A DNA stretch of 64,000 nt. Origin: Meconema thalassinum. Lineage: Eukaryota; Arthropoda; Insecta; Orthoptera; Tettigoniidae. Location: positions 791,864,979 through 791,928,978 of the forward strand of contig OX336389.2 in assembly GCA_946902985.2 (NCBI GenBank). The letters are read 5' to 3'. Under the pieces are notes generated by a model. That model ran no database searches. It was not told the origin of the DNA and saw only the letters and a list, made by a program, of their open reading frames with translations. This document shows, in pieces, positions 47,905 to 58,892 of the stretch. The number at the start of each line of letters is the position of its first letter. Positions within the stretch are counted from its first letter, which is position 1. Both the position numbers and the translations under genes were made by a program.

Positions 47905-50177
47905 AATGTAATATTCGTTGTTCGTGGTTATGTGGTCTACGTCGTGGTGGAAAATGTAAGATGTTTTGGCTTCCACTAGGGCGACCTACCATGGTTGACT
48001 AGATGTGAAGTAGCCGGATTGAACTCAGCCAGCTCTACTATCAGCACTTGCCAGATTACTGTAATATGAAATTAATTTTGTTGGGCGCCCTGGCCGCAAA
48101 TCCACGTCGAACACCAAACAAATGAATTGAAAATCAACCTCATGTAGAGCACAGTGAGAATTCCTTCTCTCAGATCGTGGTAAGACCCCGTCTTTAACCA
48201 ATATAACATTTGCTTCGAGTAAAAGGTCTGGCTTATAACTATTTCTATCTACTAAGAAAGAATAGGCCTGCATCACATTAATAGAGTGGAATGTAATAAT
48301 AAAAGCAAGAAAAATGATGAATAGTTGATAAAAATAATAAAAGAATCTACTGAACTTACGTTAGCTCAGAGAATATAGAAACTGGAGAGGACTTTAACGT
48401 TAACTTATTACCAAATCTTGAATTTACATTCCAATATATTTTAAAGAAAAGAGAGGATTTGCGTAAATCGAGGTCACTCCGCTCACCGGTGATGATTTCT
48501 GCTCGTCATGGTGGTTTGTCGTAGAGTTTTGGTGTGGTTTGGCTCTGTAGTCGATCATCTTCAGCTCGTTGTCATGATGAGTAATTTAATATTGAGTTAA
48601 GAATCAACGACGAGATATGTCTACTGTTTGATTGGTAGTGATGGAACACAATTCCTAAAATCACTCTAATGATGATAGTCAAGACCCAACTATCACCATA
48701 TGGGATGCAGACGTGAATTCATATATCACCGTCAACCAATATACTGATTTACTGACGGGCTCATGAATAAGCATCGTATCGAAGACTTCAAAATCAAAGT
48801 TTGAATAATGGGGACTGATTCAGCTCTGCTGCAGTTTATATCAACTGTTAAACACCTCCCTCCATATGATACACGAAGTACGAATTTCCGCTACCTCACA
48901 GCCAATCACGGAACAACATCCCCAGATTGCTTAAGATACGTAATAATTGCTCTTCTTTAATTCGTCCATCCTCTCCTTGTGACAACTTTCTTCTTCCAGC
49001 GTGGACATGACATCTCACCATTTGAATCCAAGACCAAGTCACGGGCTATGTCACCACTCCCTCTTCCTTCTTCTACCGTGCAGCCGTTGACCGAGGCCTG
49101 ACTCCCAGACGTGATTCTCCAAATTTGAGCAACATCCCTCGTCTCGTGGCTAATGATAGCTCCTTCCCGCTGTGACTTGTCCTACATGAAGCTTCCATGG
49201 CACCAAGCCTCTCACACTAACTTACAAAATGAAACTACACTACCAATATTCAGATTTACCTAGCCAACGCATATGAAATGAATACAGACGAAAATTCTAT
49301 CAAATATCACCTAATAATAATAATAATACTTGGATCGTAACTCATTGTGATCATATCCAATGATAAGATAAGGTGGTTAAATATATATACGGTATATATA
49401 CAGATAAATGGAGCAATTAATAATAATGATAATAATCATATGTAACACATTATTATTAATAATAATAATCATAATAATAAGGTACAAAATTATAAGCTTG
49501 TGCATGGCGAATTGCATGGTGAGAGATATAACTTATTGAATTAAACAAATGTACCGTAAGTGCTTCAGAGCGTAGGTGCCTGATTAAAATTGATACAGTA
49601 CAGCATTGTATCGGATTAGGAAACTGAATATGTTACGAACACTTAATTGTAATAGAATACTCATCTATTCGCAAATATTTCATGATTTTACTCTTTACGG
49701 GAAAGATTAGTTTTTTTTCATAAGTTCAAATTAAATATGTTCGTTATGTCGTGTCAAAATGTTTGGTATTTCATGCAACTGTCTATGGTTAGTATATTTA
49801 TCACACTCGATCCTTCTTATAAAATTAAAAATAAACATGTTAAAACAAATGACATTAATATGCATTAAAACATAATAAAAATTGCTAAGTGTAAAGTGTG
49901 CTACGTTTCTTTTAGTTATTGTGACAATATAGACACTGGGATTGCCGGAATTGTTTCACTGAAGGACATTTTAAACGTACCAGTACATTTAAACACACTC
50001 TAATGCCAACTGACTGTGCGAGGATTCAATCCTGAAAACATGGGCATACGAGCGAGAACGTCACCGCTGTACCATCCACCAGTTCAATTAGCAACACTAC
50101 CAAGTACCTCGAATTGCTAATCGTTGTTCTATTGCTTTATTATAAATATTTCTATATTACTTTAATGTATTATTGTA
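47905..50177. other. Possible LTR of the 47 kb element; otherwise unassigned
   Basis: If 47887-47904 is a primer-binding site, an LTR should begin at 47907 (TGTAATATTCG) and extend right. I cannot find its other end or a second copy. AAT-rich runs lie at 49311-49335 and 49420-49480. No gene recognised. Confidence 0.3.
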
Positions 50178-50229
50178 CATCATTGACTTCATGTAGGGGC
50201 TTTGCGGGTTCGTGGTCATGTAGCCACGT
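50178..50229 (-). repeat. SINE tail, cut off by the retrotransposon
   Basis: TGTAGGGGCTTTGCGGGTTC and GTGGTCATGTAGCCACGT are the reversed hairpin tail of the SINE family. The rest of the same SINE resumes at 62950 after the LTR element. Confidence 0.75.
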
Positions 50230-52342
50230 TGTGCCCGTTTGGACCGAGATCCAACGACCACATCTTGTAAAATACCGATATCAGATCAGCACGAGAAAAT
50301 ATATCTCAGGGTCTATCCAGGTGAATACTTGGGTCTAATCTGGCATCCCTGATCTCGGTAATTCACAAGTAAGGTAAGGTGAGGAATTATTTTTGAACTA
50401 GCACATTCTTTAAAATTCTCAATTTATTTATAAATAAAAATATGATTCAACTGGTAAAAACCCTCAACAAAGATAAAAACACATCACACATAAGAAATCA
50501 ACGGTCCCTATAATATTATTAGAATTGTCGTAGATGTGATAATCAGAAAAAATTAATTAGTCCATTCTGATATCCATAAAAAAAATCAAAAAGAATATTT
50601 ACACTCGGTAATCACTGTTCAATAAAGAGTTCTGAGTGACCCCTACTATTTACACGTTCGTAGTTCACTTTACAAAGATTGCAATTTGATTTTATCAAAT
50701 ATTCGTAGCAAAAATTTCTCAAAATAAATAGGCACTTGATTCATTCGGTGTTATTCCAAAATTAAACTTATTTGGAAAATTATTATATCACTGATTCGTT
50801 GTTTCATAACAATATCAATACTCGACTGACATAAAGTCGAATGTTAATAATTGTTCATAAAGATTTTCAAATTCAAAAAACAAAATTTGTTAAAAAACTT
50901 TCATAATATTTTGAAAATTCAACTTTCTTCTTTTATCACTTTCATTTGTTTAAATGTCATAAATGATTTTAAATTATTCTCATATGTTATTAACATTACA
51001 CAAAAATTGTTGTAAACAATGTTGTTATTTCTATCCACCATCAGCGGATTAAATCATCTAACTCTTCACCAAATTTTTATGTTAACAACATTTTCTATCA
51101 CCAAACTTTTCGTATAATCTCACAAAATTTTTTAATAAAAAAAAATATTATTATTATTAACTAATTTCAAACTTTCCCTTCACTTTATTTATAACAAGTT
51201 TTCTCAACCTCTCACATGATGAATATTTTATTTGCTCATTTCCAATGTTATTATTATTGTTATTCAAAAATAAAAATCATTAATTATTTATTTTAATTCA
51301 TTTGCACTTTTCATCTTATTATTTTTTCTCCTCGGTCAGGTTCAACAAATCTAAATTCAAGTTCTTCGATTATTTATTTAGGCATTCCATTTGAATTTTG
51401 AGTTGATCCCGAAAAAAAATAATTTTATATTTGGATTAACAGAATAGTGAAATCTGACAAGAATATGGGGCGGTCCACATCGCCTAACCCTTCTTTTACA
51501 AATAAAGCCCACAGGCTCCTTCAAACATCCGCACATCCTTCTGTGCCCACAACTACGGGAATACAACCCACTTTTGGATGACCCCCTAGGCCTCCACAAC
51601 TTTAAGTGTCGCCAAACGCACACTAAAATCATCACCAGAATATTCTGCACACAGCATCATATTATTACTATTTTTTTTTACATATTATATTTTTTTCTTG
51701 TAATATTCTGTCAATTAATAAACAGTGGTTCTTCAGTATTATTTTACCAATTAAATAAATTCTGGTCAATATCTCCTTGCCTCCCATTTACCTAAATTTT
51801 CCTTATTTGATACATTAAATACCTGCCGTTCCCTTCTTTTTTATCTGAATATTTTCTTTTCTTTCTTTTTTTTAAGTGCTTTTGAAAAAAATAATTCTGA
51901 GCTCAAAAATCTAATACTTCATTCTCTTCATCCATAAACTCATTTAAATTTATTTAAACTTCCAAACAAAGTTATTTAATTTAATTCCTTCTAACTAATT
52001 AAATTGATCCACAAATTCTTATTATCACCACAAAAAATATTTAAGCATCATCAATGTCAAATGATTATTATCGCCCTATTCTTTTAAATAAATAAATATT
52101 TAAATCTCATCTCTGAATTATTATTATCAACGTCTCCTATTAATTTTCATTTAATGCATTAATTATTTAACCTCAATAAACAATTAACAAAATTTAATTT
52201 AATTCCTAATGTTCGGTATTATCAATCCCTAATTATTTATAACTTTAAATAGCGTTGTTACTATTTATAAATATTATTAACTTATTCACTTCACACTTGA
52301 TTATTATTATTATATTATTATTAACTTATTCACTTCACACTC

Positions 52343-52378
<36 letters not shown>

Positions 52379-53737
52379 ATAAATCAAATTATTTAAATAA
52401 TCCAAGCCTCAATTACTTCTGTTCTCATAATCAGAATTAACGAAAAATATTTATATCCCTTGGAATAATCGAAATATTTCATGTCGAAACATGAACTAAT
52501 GCCTTTCCTAACAAGAATTGTAGATCGAAAAATAAATTGTCAGACAGCAGTTCCATTTGTCATCCAGACAAATACAATCGAAGATCTAGCTAATATCTAG
52601 CTATGGTAAAAATGTGTGTTGATTTCTGATCGTGACTGTTCAATAATATGGAATTCTCTAATACTACTGGTTAGTGGATAGTACATGAAATGGTTGTCTA
52701 ACTTCATTCTTGATGTAGGTGACGGGCGTGTCCTGCGGTGTACACTATTCCCACAGTGTCTTCCCATGGCCATCTGCCGTATCCAAATACCTCGATCGTC
52801 TCCATGTCCTTCCAGTCCTAGGAGTAGTTTTAGCGGCGCATGATGATGAACGCAGTCATCCGTTCGAAATAACTCCCGTTAACCCTAGTACCGTGTAACA
52901 AGACAAAAAGTTGCTCAGTCATAGACTGGTACAGTACTCCTGTAGATTCGAGAATAAATGTCATGTTCCAATAATGCGGTTTCGTTTGCACGCTAAGATA
53001 GGAACACCTATTAGCTGCATAAACGAACAAAATGAAATAAACTTCTCTTGATGAATTCGAAGTGCCTGATGTATTGTCACCACAAGAAATACATCGTTCA
53101 GTAGGCTAACTTCTGTGAATGGTTTCGACACTACCATCACCTGACTATAGAATAAGTGACCTGAAAGTCAGTTAATATTCTAAGTCCATTCGCTGCCAAA
53201 AGTTAAGTTCGTTCACTTGAACAAAAACTAAGTCGTGCTGACCACTGGTACGGCGACTAAGTCCTCCGACCGTCAGAATCTCGGCGTGTATACTGTCACT
53301 TTCACGTAGCGTAGATCCGAACATAAGCAAATGCTTTGAAGATATGATGACTCTCTGCTCAGCAAAGTGGCCTTTTATAGTTCAGCGAGAGATTGTTCGA
53401 GAACATTCCATCTCGTATCTCGGCTTCTACTGGACCGATTTTAATGCTTGATAGCTCAAAATCCTCCTCTTGTTATAGCCAGAAAAGAGTGCTAATTTCC
53501 TAGCGTCCATCTCTTCACATTAAGGTAATTCTAAAAAATTACTTCTCATGGCGTATTCAGGCTCCACGTCATAATCTCGCGTCACTCGCCCCTGCGATGT
53601 ATGCTTCCCTCAGCACTCTTGAGTCTCCTCAGCGCGTTATTCAAATCATACATTCCTTCAACTTCTTCAACTAACAACTCCTCTTTCCAAAATAAGAATG
53701 TCAACAATGTCACGGACGTGTGAACGATCCGGGTTTA
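50230..53737 (-). repeat. 3' LTR (3508 bases)
   Basis: Nearly identical to 59441-62949 over its full length; most 60-base stretches differ at none to three positions. On the minus strand it starts TAAACCCGGATCG and ends GGGCACA; the other LTR starts TATACCCGG and ends GGGCATA, so the TG...CA rule is only partly met. Very AT-rich in the middle, with ATT runs (about 52300-52380) longer here than in the 5' LTR. Confidence 0.9.
53371..53408 (-). promoter_or_regulatory. LTR core promoter with heat-shock element (3' LTR)
   Basis: On the minus strand GAATGTTCTCGAA (53408-53396) is a perfect three-unit heat-shock element (GAA-nn-TTC-nn-GAA), 15 bases before CTATAAAAGG (53380-53371). A likely start, TCATCA, has its A at 53348, 31 bases after the TATA T. 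The arrangement copies that of insect hsp70 promoters. The 5' LTR keeps the TATA box but has one changed base in the middle unit. Confidence 0.75.
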
Positions 53738-53750
53738 TCCACCCCTCACG
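53738..53750 (-). promoter_or_regulatory. Candidate polypurine tract
   Basis: The minus strand reads GTGAGGGGTGGA directly before the 3' LTR, the expected position of the plus-strand primer. It is purine-rich but contains two T. Confidence 0.5.
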
Positions 53751-53909
53751 CCAGTAAAAAATATATGACACATCATATATTTTTTCCTCATTCTTGTCTG
53801 GCTCTTGAATGATAAATCTTCAAACTTGCCGCGTTGAATTTTCCCACGGTGTTACCAGATTCTTCTTCAACTAATGTATATTTTCGTTATCAAAACTTGT
53901 GTTCCTCTT

Positions 53910-54683
53910 CTAAGTAACAGATGTCCTTTCCAAACGTTCTATAGTTTCTTCATCTTCTTGTATCAAGGTAATAGGCATCACCTTAAAAGTCGGTTCAACT
54001 GCACGACTCAACAAGTCGGCTCCTACATTCGCTTTCCCAGGTTTGTGCTCTATCATAATGTTGAATTGTTGGACAAAGAAAGCCCAACCTGTAATCCTTT
54101 CACTTGCAAAATTCGTCTTCAAAATAAACTCAAGTGCATGATGGTCTGTTCGCACAATGACAGAATGTCCTATAAACATATTTTTCCAAGTTTCTAGAGC
54201 GTGAACAATAGCTAAAGCTTCAAGTTCAGTCGTGTAATAATTTCGCTCTGAAGGTCTTAACTTTCTGCTTATAAAAGATGAATAATGCCTAGTGTGATCT
54301 TCGTCTTCTTGTAATAGGATAGCTCCTATACCCACATTTGAAGCATCTGATTCGACAATAAAATTCTTCTGAAAATCAGGATATTCCAGTTTTACACTAT
54401 TCATCAATAACTCCTTGGCTAGTCTGAAAGATTCCTCGTGCTCTTCACCCCATTTCCATCTGTTCCCTTTCTTCAAAAGATTCTGCAAAGGCGCAACAAT
54501 GTTGGTGTAGTTATGACAATGTCCAGCGAAAAATTGACAAGTCCCCTGAAAACTACGGTCATGCTTTATCCTCGTGGGTCTTTGAAAGTTGGCAATTGCT
54601 TGTATCTTGGCCTCATTTGGACGATACCCCTGTCCATCTAAGATATGCATAAAAATTTTATCTCTTCTTTGAAAAACTGGCAT
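53910..54683 (-). pseudogene. pol: end of RT plus RNase H
   Basis: 257 open residues. The start covers the RT thumb/connection (GYRPNEAKIQAIANFQRPTR, GTCQFFAGHCHNYTNIVAPL). RNase H follows, with FIVESDASNVGIGAILLQ (first D), YYTTELEALAIVHALETW (E), VIVRTDHHALEFIL (D) and GKANVGADLLSRA (last D): all four catalytic positions are present. The frame ends at 53910 with a short acidic tail (IQEDEETIERLERTSVT), and no HHCC or DDE integrase motif is found in any frame before the LTR. The upstream end has a frameshift at about 54690. Intact by itself, but not connected to the rest of pol. Confidence 0.85.
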
Positions 54684-54689
54684 TTCTTC

Positions 54690-55041
54690 AGATTCACCTT
54701 GAAATTTGACTTCCTTAAGTCATCGAATAAATTCCTTAAGTGTAAAAGATGTTGCTCTTCATCTTCAGACGCTACCAGTATGTCATCAATGTAACATAAC
54801 TGAGCTCTTCACTTCTGGACTAAGATTCTTGTCTAATGCCCTAATTAGAACAGATCCGGATGTTTTCATTCCAAATGGTAATCTTTTGAAAACATAAGTT
54901 TGCTGGTTAAACATGAATGCGGTGAATTTCTTCGACTCTTCGCTTAGCTTCACATGATGGCAAGATGATGTAAGATCGATAGTGGACAACCATCTCTTGC
55001 CTTTAAATTTCCTCAACAATTCCTTAATAACCGGAGGTCGA
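54690..55041 (-). pseudogene. pol: RT palm, frameshifted
   Basis: One frame (55019-54786) has RKFKGKRWLSTIDLTSSCHH (catalytic ID of the first palm motif; the SGYHQ block has become SSCHH), then FTAFMFNQQTYVFKRLPFGM. The catalytic YIDD box is encoded at 54793-54782 but in another frame (CYIDDILVAS), so a one-base change near 54800 separates them. Another shift precedes 54690. Confidence 0.85.
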
Positions 55042-55895
55042 TCATGGCAAAATTTTGGAATTTAGAGATCTTGCGTCTAAACAAATTCGCAGACTCCCAT
55101 CTGGTTTTGGCACAACTGCTAATAGATTCACATAAGCTGTTGTATATTTCTCTATTATGTCATTTTTTTCCAACTCTTCAATCATGACTTTCGCCTGCTC
55201 TCTATACTTCTCTGCAATAGGGTAAAGTTTACAATGATATGGTGCTTCATCGCTCACTTGGATGTGATATTCAAAATCCTTGATCTCCCCTGGTTCCGCA
55301 TCAAAAATGTCCTCAAATTCACATAAGATATTTTTCAATTCAGGTGTTTCCTCTACTTTGACTACTTCTTCTTCTTCTTTCCCTTCAATATTATGAATAA
55401 CCTGTGACCATCGGATGTTTCCCTCCGTGAATTTCCCTTCGTCACCTTCCAAATCTTCTTCTTCAGTATGATGAAAACGTATGGTCTCTGACTTCATATC
55501 GATTATAGCTTTGTACTTAGTCATAAAATAATTTCCAAAGATCATACCATGGTTAATGTCCTTCATCACCTCGAAACTGTGCTCAAAATAGCATCCTCCC
55601 ATCTTTAGCTTTAGATATAACTGTACTTTGCATGTAGTCACCTTGTTAGGTATAATTCCTTGTATCTTAATGCATGACAAAGGAATTTCCTTAATCTTCC
55701 ATAAAGCATAGAGCTTCTCACTAATTACACACAGCATAGCTCCGGTATCTATAAGTGTATGAATCTTCGTATCATAGACTTCACACTCTATAATTGGTAA
55801 TTTCGATCTTTTCTGAAGTCCAATTCTCTCTTCCTTTACATCTATTAAGTATTCATCTTCTGCTTGCCATTTAACAATCTTTGAAATGTAACTAC
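55042..55895 (-). pseudogene. pol: protease and start of RT
   Basis: The pol frame opens upstream of the first ATG (55737). The retropepsin motif HTLIDTGAML has its aspartate codon at 55749-55747, so the ATG at 55737 is internal and not the start. GMIFGNYFMTKYKAIID resembles the second conserved strand of Gypsy proteases. A 100-residue acidic linker (EGKEEEEVVKVEETPEL) leads to the RT N-terminus: EKNDIIEKYTTAYVNLLAVV and PKPDGSLRICLDARSLN, the conserved PKxDGSxRxCxDxRxLN block. The frame breaks at about 55042. Protease would be made only by frameshifting from gag. Confidence 0.85.
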
Positions 55896-56965
55896 TTATT
55901 GATTTTTTGAAGTTTTTTTTTCATCACCTGTAGACTTCTGCAACCCGGAAGTACTAGGTTTGTTGTGTTGCTCATCTAGGTATTGCTTGCTATCCTGATG
56001 CCTTCTTTCAAGATCTTCCCTAGCCTGTTGCTTAAATTCCTCGTTCCCTCGTTGTTCTTCTCTTCTATTTTGTTGTTGATTTCCATTCTGTTGCTGTGGC
56101 CTATTGTATTGAAACCCTGGTTTTCCCCACTGATTCCATCTATTTTGGTATTGATATGGTCTCACATATGGTCTATTCTGATATGGAGTGTCTCTCGTGT
56201 TGCTCCATTCCTTATTTTCAATCTGATTCTGAGGTTTGTTCCACTGTCGATTTGTTTGGCTGTGACAATCAGTCACTACAGTGTTTATCGTATGGTTTTC
56301 AGTTTTATTGTTTCCTTTTAAGTGAAAAAATTGTGCATTGGCCTGATCTAATCTTTGTAGCACCACATCGAACTCCTCCATGTTTCCGATGTTCGCTGCA
56401 ATCAATGTTCTTTGCACCTCGATTGGAAATTGACGTATGAGCGCAGATATCATTTAAAAATCTGGCATTGGTGGTTCGAGAAATTGCAATTTTGATAATT
56501 GTTGCGAGAAATAAGCCGAGTACTTTGTTGGCTGTGATGTTGAATATTTCTTTGCATACAATTCCGCCCTGATCTGTTGTTGAGTTTCCGGCGACCAAAA
56601 TTTTCTCATCAGCTCCCTGGAAAATTCATCGAAATTGTGGAAACTGGATCTAAAAGCTCTGAACCAAACCAGTGCAGGTCCATCTAAAAATCTGCTCACC
56701 ACTCTTATCTCTCTCTCCTTTGAAATTTTTGAATCCCGGATGTAATTCCTGACTTCTCTCAAAAATTCGGCCGGTGGGATACTTCCTGTTCCTGAAAATT
56801 TTCCTGGTTTATCATCCTTATCCTTATATATAGCGATAGGAATAGAATTTGCCATAATTCTGGTCCTCCATCTCTTTCCAAATTTCTCTCTTTTTTTTCT
56901 GCTCAAAAATCGGTATTTCTTCTACATTTCTTTGCTCTCTTCTAATGTTTCCAATGTTTTCTTTA
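55896..56965 (-). pseudogene. gag: capsid-like domain and Q/N/R-rich C-terminus
   Basis: A continuous frame interrupted by a single in-frame TAA at 56454-56456. The first part has the Ty3/Gypsy capsid pattern: PGKFSGTGSIPPAEFLREV, VVSRFLDGPALVWFRAF, FDEFSRELMRKFWSPET. After the stop come LIRQFPIEVQRTLIAANIG and a low-complexity tail rich in Q, N, R and Y (YQNRPYVRPYQYQNRWNQWG). No CxxCxxxxHxxxxC zinc knuckle is present; the YQNR/RPYQ repeats may replace it in RNA binding (inference). It ends at a TAA at 55898-55896, just after the slippery A-run. Confidence 0.8.
55913..55921 (-). promoter_or_regulatory. Candidate -1 ribosomal frameshift site
   Basis: The minus strand has nine A after GATG. 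In the gag frame this is GAA AAA AAA ACT, so A AAA AAA is a canonical X XXY YYZ slippery heptamer. Slipping back one base enters the protease frame 15-25 bases before the gag stop, and pol is indeed in the -1 frame. A downstream stimulatory structure was not identified. Confidence 0.65.
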
Positions 56966-58106
56966 ATCCAGAATCATCTGTGTCTCTGCTATCTCTCCTC
57001 TGATCTTTTCTATGGTTGTCTCAACAAATTCTTTAGTTACAGGATCGATTCCTTTCTTTCTCAAATCTTGATTCGTGTCCTGAACATCTTTTACTAGTTT
57101 TTCAATTATAGTTTCGTGAGTCTTCACTAAATTAGTCACCTTCGACACATCTCTCTGAATTTTTCCTACATCTTCCGATATTACTTTGATATGCGTAGAA
57201 AAGGAATTCCTTACTTCCAGAACATCTTCTTTAGCCTACTCTAGTACTGAACTTCTGACCTCAGTAAGAGCTATCTCCTTTACATTGTTACTAAGTTCCT
57301 GGAATAACTTGTCCTCTTTCAGCTGTTCTAGAATAGTCCCCTGGAAATCTGTTGCCACTTTCTGCAACACCTGCCTTGCAGTGACATTACACTCTTCCGT
57401 AATATTAATCTCCAAGTTTACCAAATCTTCAGCCACTCTTCTAGAATGTTTATCAAAATCTTTTTTCTTGTCTTTCAATTTATCATGCGATTTTTCGATT
57501 TTGTCCTCTAAGTTTTTCATACTATCATTAATTTTTGTCTCGAGTGAAACTTTGTTTTCTTCTAACCTAGTTTCTACGTTGTTGGATTTTTCAAATAATT
57601 CGCTAAGTTTTTCCTTAAAAATGTTGGACTTTTCCGCGAATTGGTTCCCCAAACTTTCTGATAAGCGATGTTCTAACTGTTTAGAATTATCAGCCAAATC
57701 TAAGCTTAGCGTTTCTGAATTTCCAATGATTTTTAATCCATTATGCGGGAATTTTCAGGCAACCTATCAATAGCTTTAGAATGTTCAGCAATTTTCTCTT
57801 CCAAAGTTTCTCTCAAAGATTCTGCACTAACACTTAATTTGTCTTCAAAAAGTTTAGAAATTTCGGATAGTTTACTGTCAATATCTGACCTAAGTGAATT
57901 AGAATTTTCTAACAATTTTTCAGATAGTTGAGATTCTAATGACTGAGAATTTTCATTCAATTCAGATTCTAATGATTCTTCTAAAGATTTAGAGTTTTCA
58001 TTTATTTTAGATTCTAATGATTTTTCCAAATATTGCGAATTTTCTTGTATCTGCTTTTCTAACCTTTTGGAATTTTCTGACAACATATTCTCTAATTGAG
58101 AAGCTT
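56963..58106 (-). pseudogene. gag: long coiled-coil N-terminal region
   Basis: About 370 residues of charged, proline-poor sequence, in three frame pieces: 58098-57733, 57697-57236 and, in the same frame after an in-frame TAG, 57235-56963. The first piece is built of 15-residue repeats: ENSQYLEKSLESKIN, ENSKSLEESLESELN, ENSQSLESQLSEKLL, ENSNSLRSDIDSKLS. Hydrophobic residues at regular spacing predict a long parallel coil. An N-terminal coil this long is unusual for Ty3/Gypsy Gag. It may drive particle assembly (inference). A one-base shift near 57700 and the MITE at its upstream end break it. Confidence 0.75.
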
Positions 58107-58809
58107 ATTTCCAAAAGGTACCAAATCCAAAAAGTAATATTTTACAGGAGAGAGGAAAAAACTGAAAATCCATTTGAGCACTTTTATTATGTTCAGATAG
58201 AATAAATGCATTGTTATACCAAGTATTTCTGTTTAGGCTTCTGTAGTTTAGGAAATATTCAAAGAAAATTATGGATTTGGTACTTTTTGGCACTGAAACT
58301 CTAAATACTTGCAACTGAAAGACATAAATTTCACTGCAGTCTTCAGAATCTTCGAGAAAACGGATTGTATTTAGTTATGCAATAATTAGATTTAAGGTAT
58401 TTACAGTGAAGGCATATATTATTTAAATAATATTGAATGAAATTGAACAAAACAATGAAAATTATGCAAAGTAACTTAGCAGGGCTGAACTTGTGGAATT
58501 ATGATTGTAGTTTGTGTCTAAAGAACATGAATATGGTAAATAACTTGTGAACTGGACAATGGAAAATATTATCCAGTACTAAAAGGAATGGCTCTCATTG
58601 GCTGCATGGATACGGTACGTATTGACACATTCAGGCTACAGGATTTGGTACTTATTGGCATCAAACAAGATTTTCAATGCCCTGTTTGTTATGGATGTAG
58701 GTCGTTTTGGCAATTTCTTTTCTTTCATATGATGGAGCTTCCTACCAACGTACGCTTTCTATCATAAACTCAATTTCGATTTTTTGGATTTGGTATCTTT
58801 TGGAAAAAA
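58107..58809. mobile_element. 0.7 kb MITE-like element nested in gag
   Basis: Inverted ends TTCCAAAAGGTACCAAATCC (58109-58128) and, reversed, TTCCAAAAGATACCAAATCC at the right end (58804-58785). Two more copies of the end motif, GGATTTGGTACTTWTTGGCA, lie inside at 58273 and 58641 in the orientation of the right end. AAGCTT occurs directly outside both ends (58101-58106, 58810-58815) and may be the target duplication. Gag coding sequence is found on both sides, so it inserted into gag. Confidence 0.7.
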
Positions 58810-58892
58810 AAGCTTTTCAATCGAGTAGCTCTCTCGATACTCTGTTTATTATTTGACTCCAGCCGAGCCAACACCTCCAAAACCTGATCCAT
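58810..58892 (-). pseudogene. gag: N-terminal start segment
   Basis: The minus strand from ATG 58892 reads MDQVLEVLARLESNNK and then QSIERATRLKS, again coiled-coil-like, up to the nested element. It is the likely translation start of gag: it is open until the insertion, has the same composition as the coil beyond it, and is the first ATG in this frame after the leader. Confidence 0.6.

Noticed and set aside
56096..56440. Plus-strand frames of 112-114 residues opposite gag
   Set aside because: Shadows of the gag frame on the other strand; no motif, and hydrophobic composition expected from the reverse of a Q/N-rich sequence.
57186..57773. 195-residue plus-strand open frame
   Set aside because: Antisense of the gag coiled coil; Leu/Ser-rich composition is the reverse reading of a Glu/Lys/Asn-rich coil.
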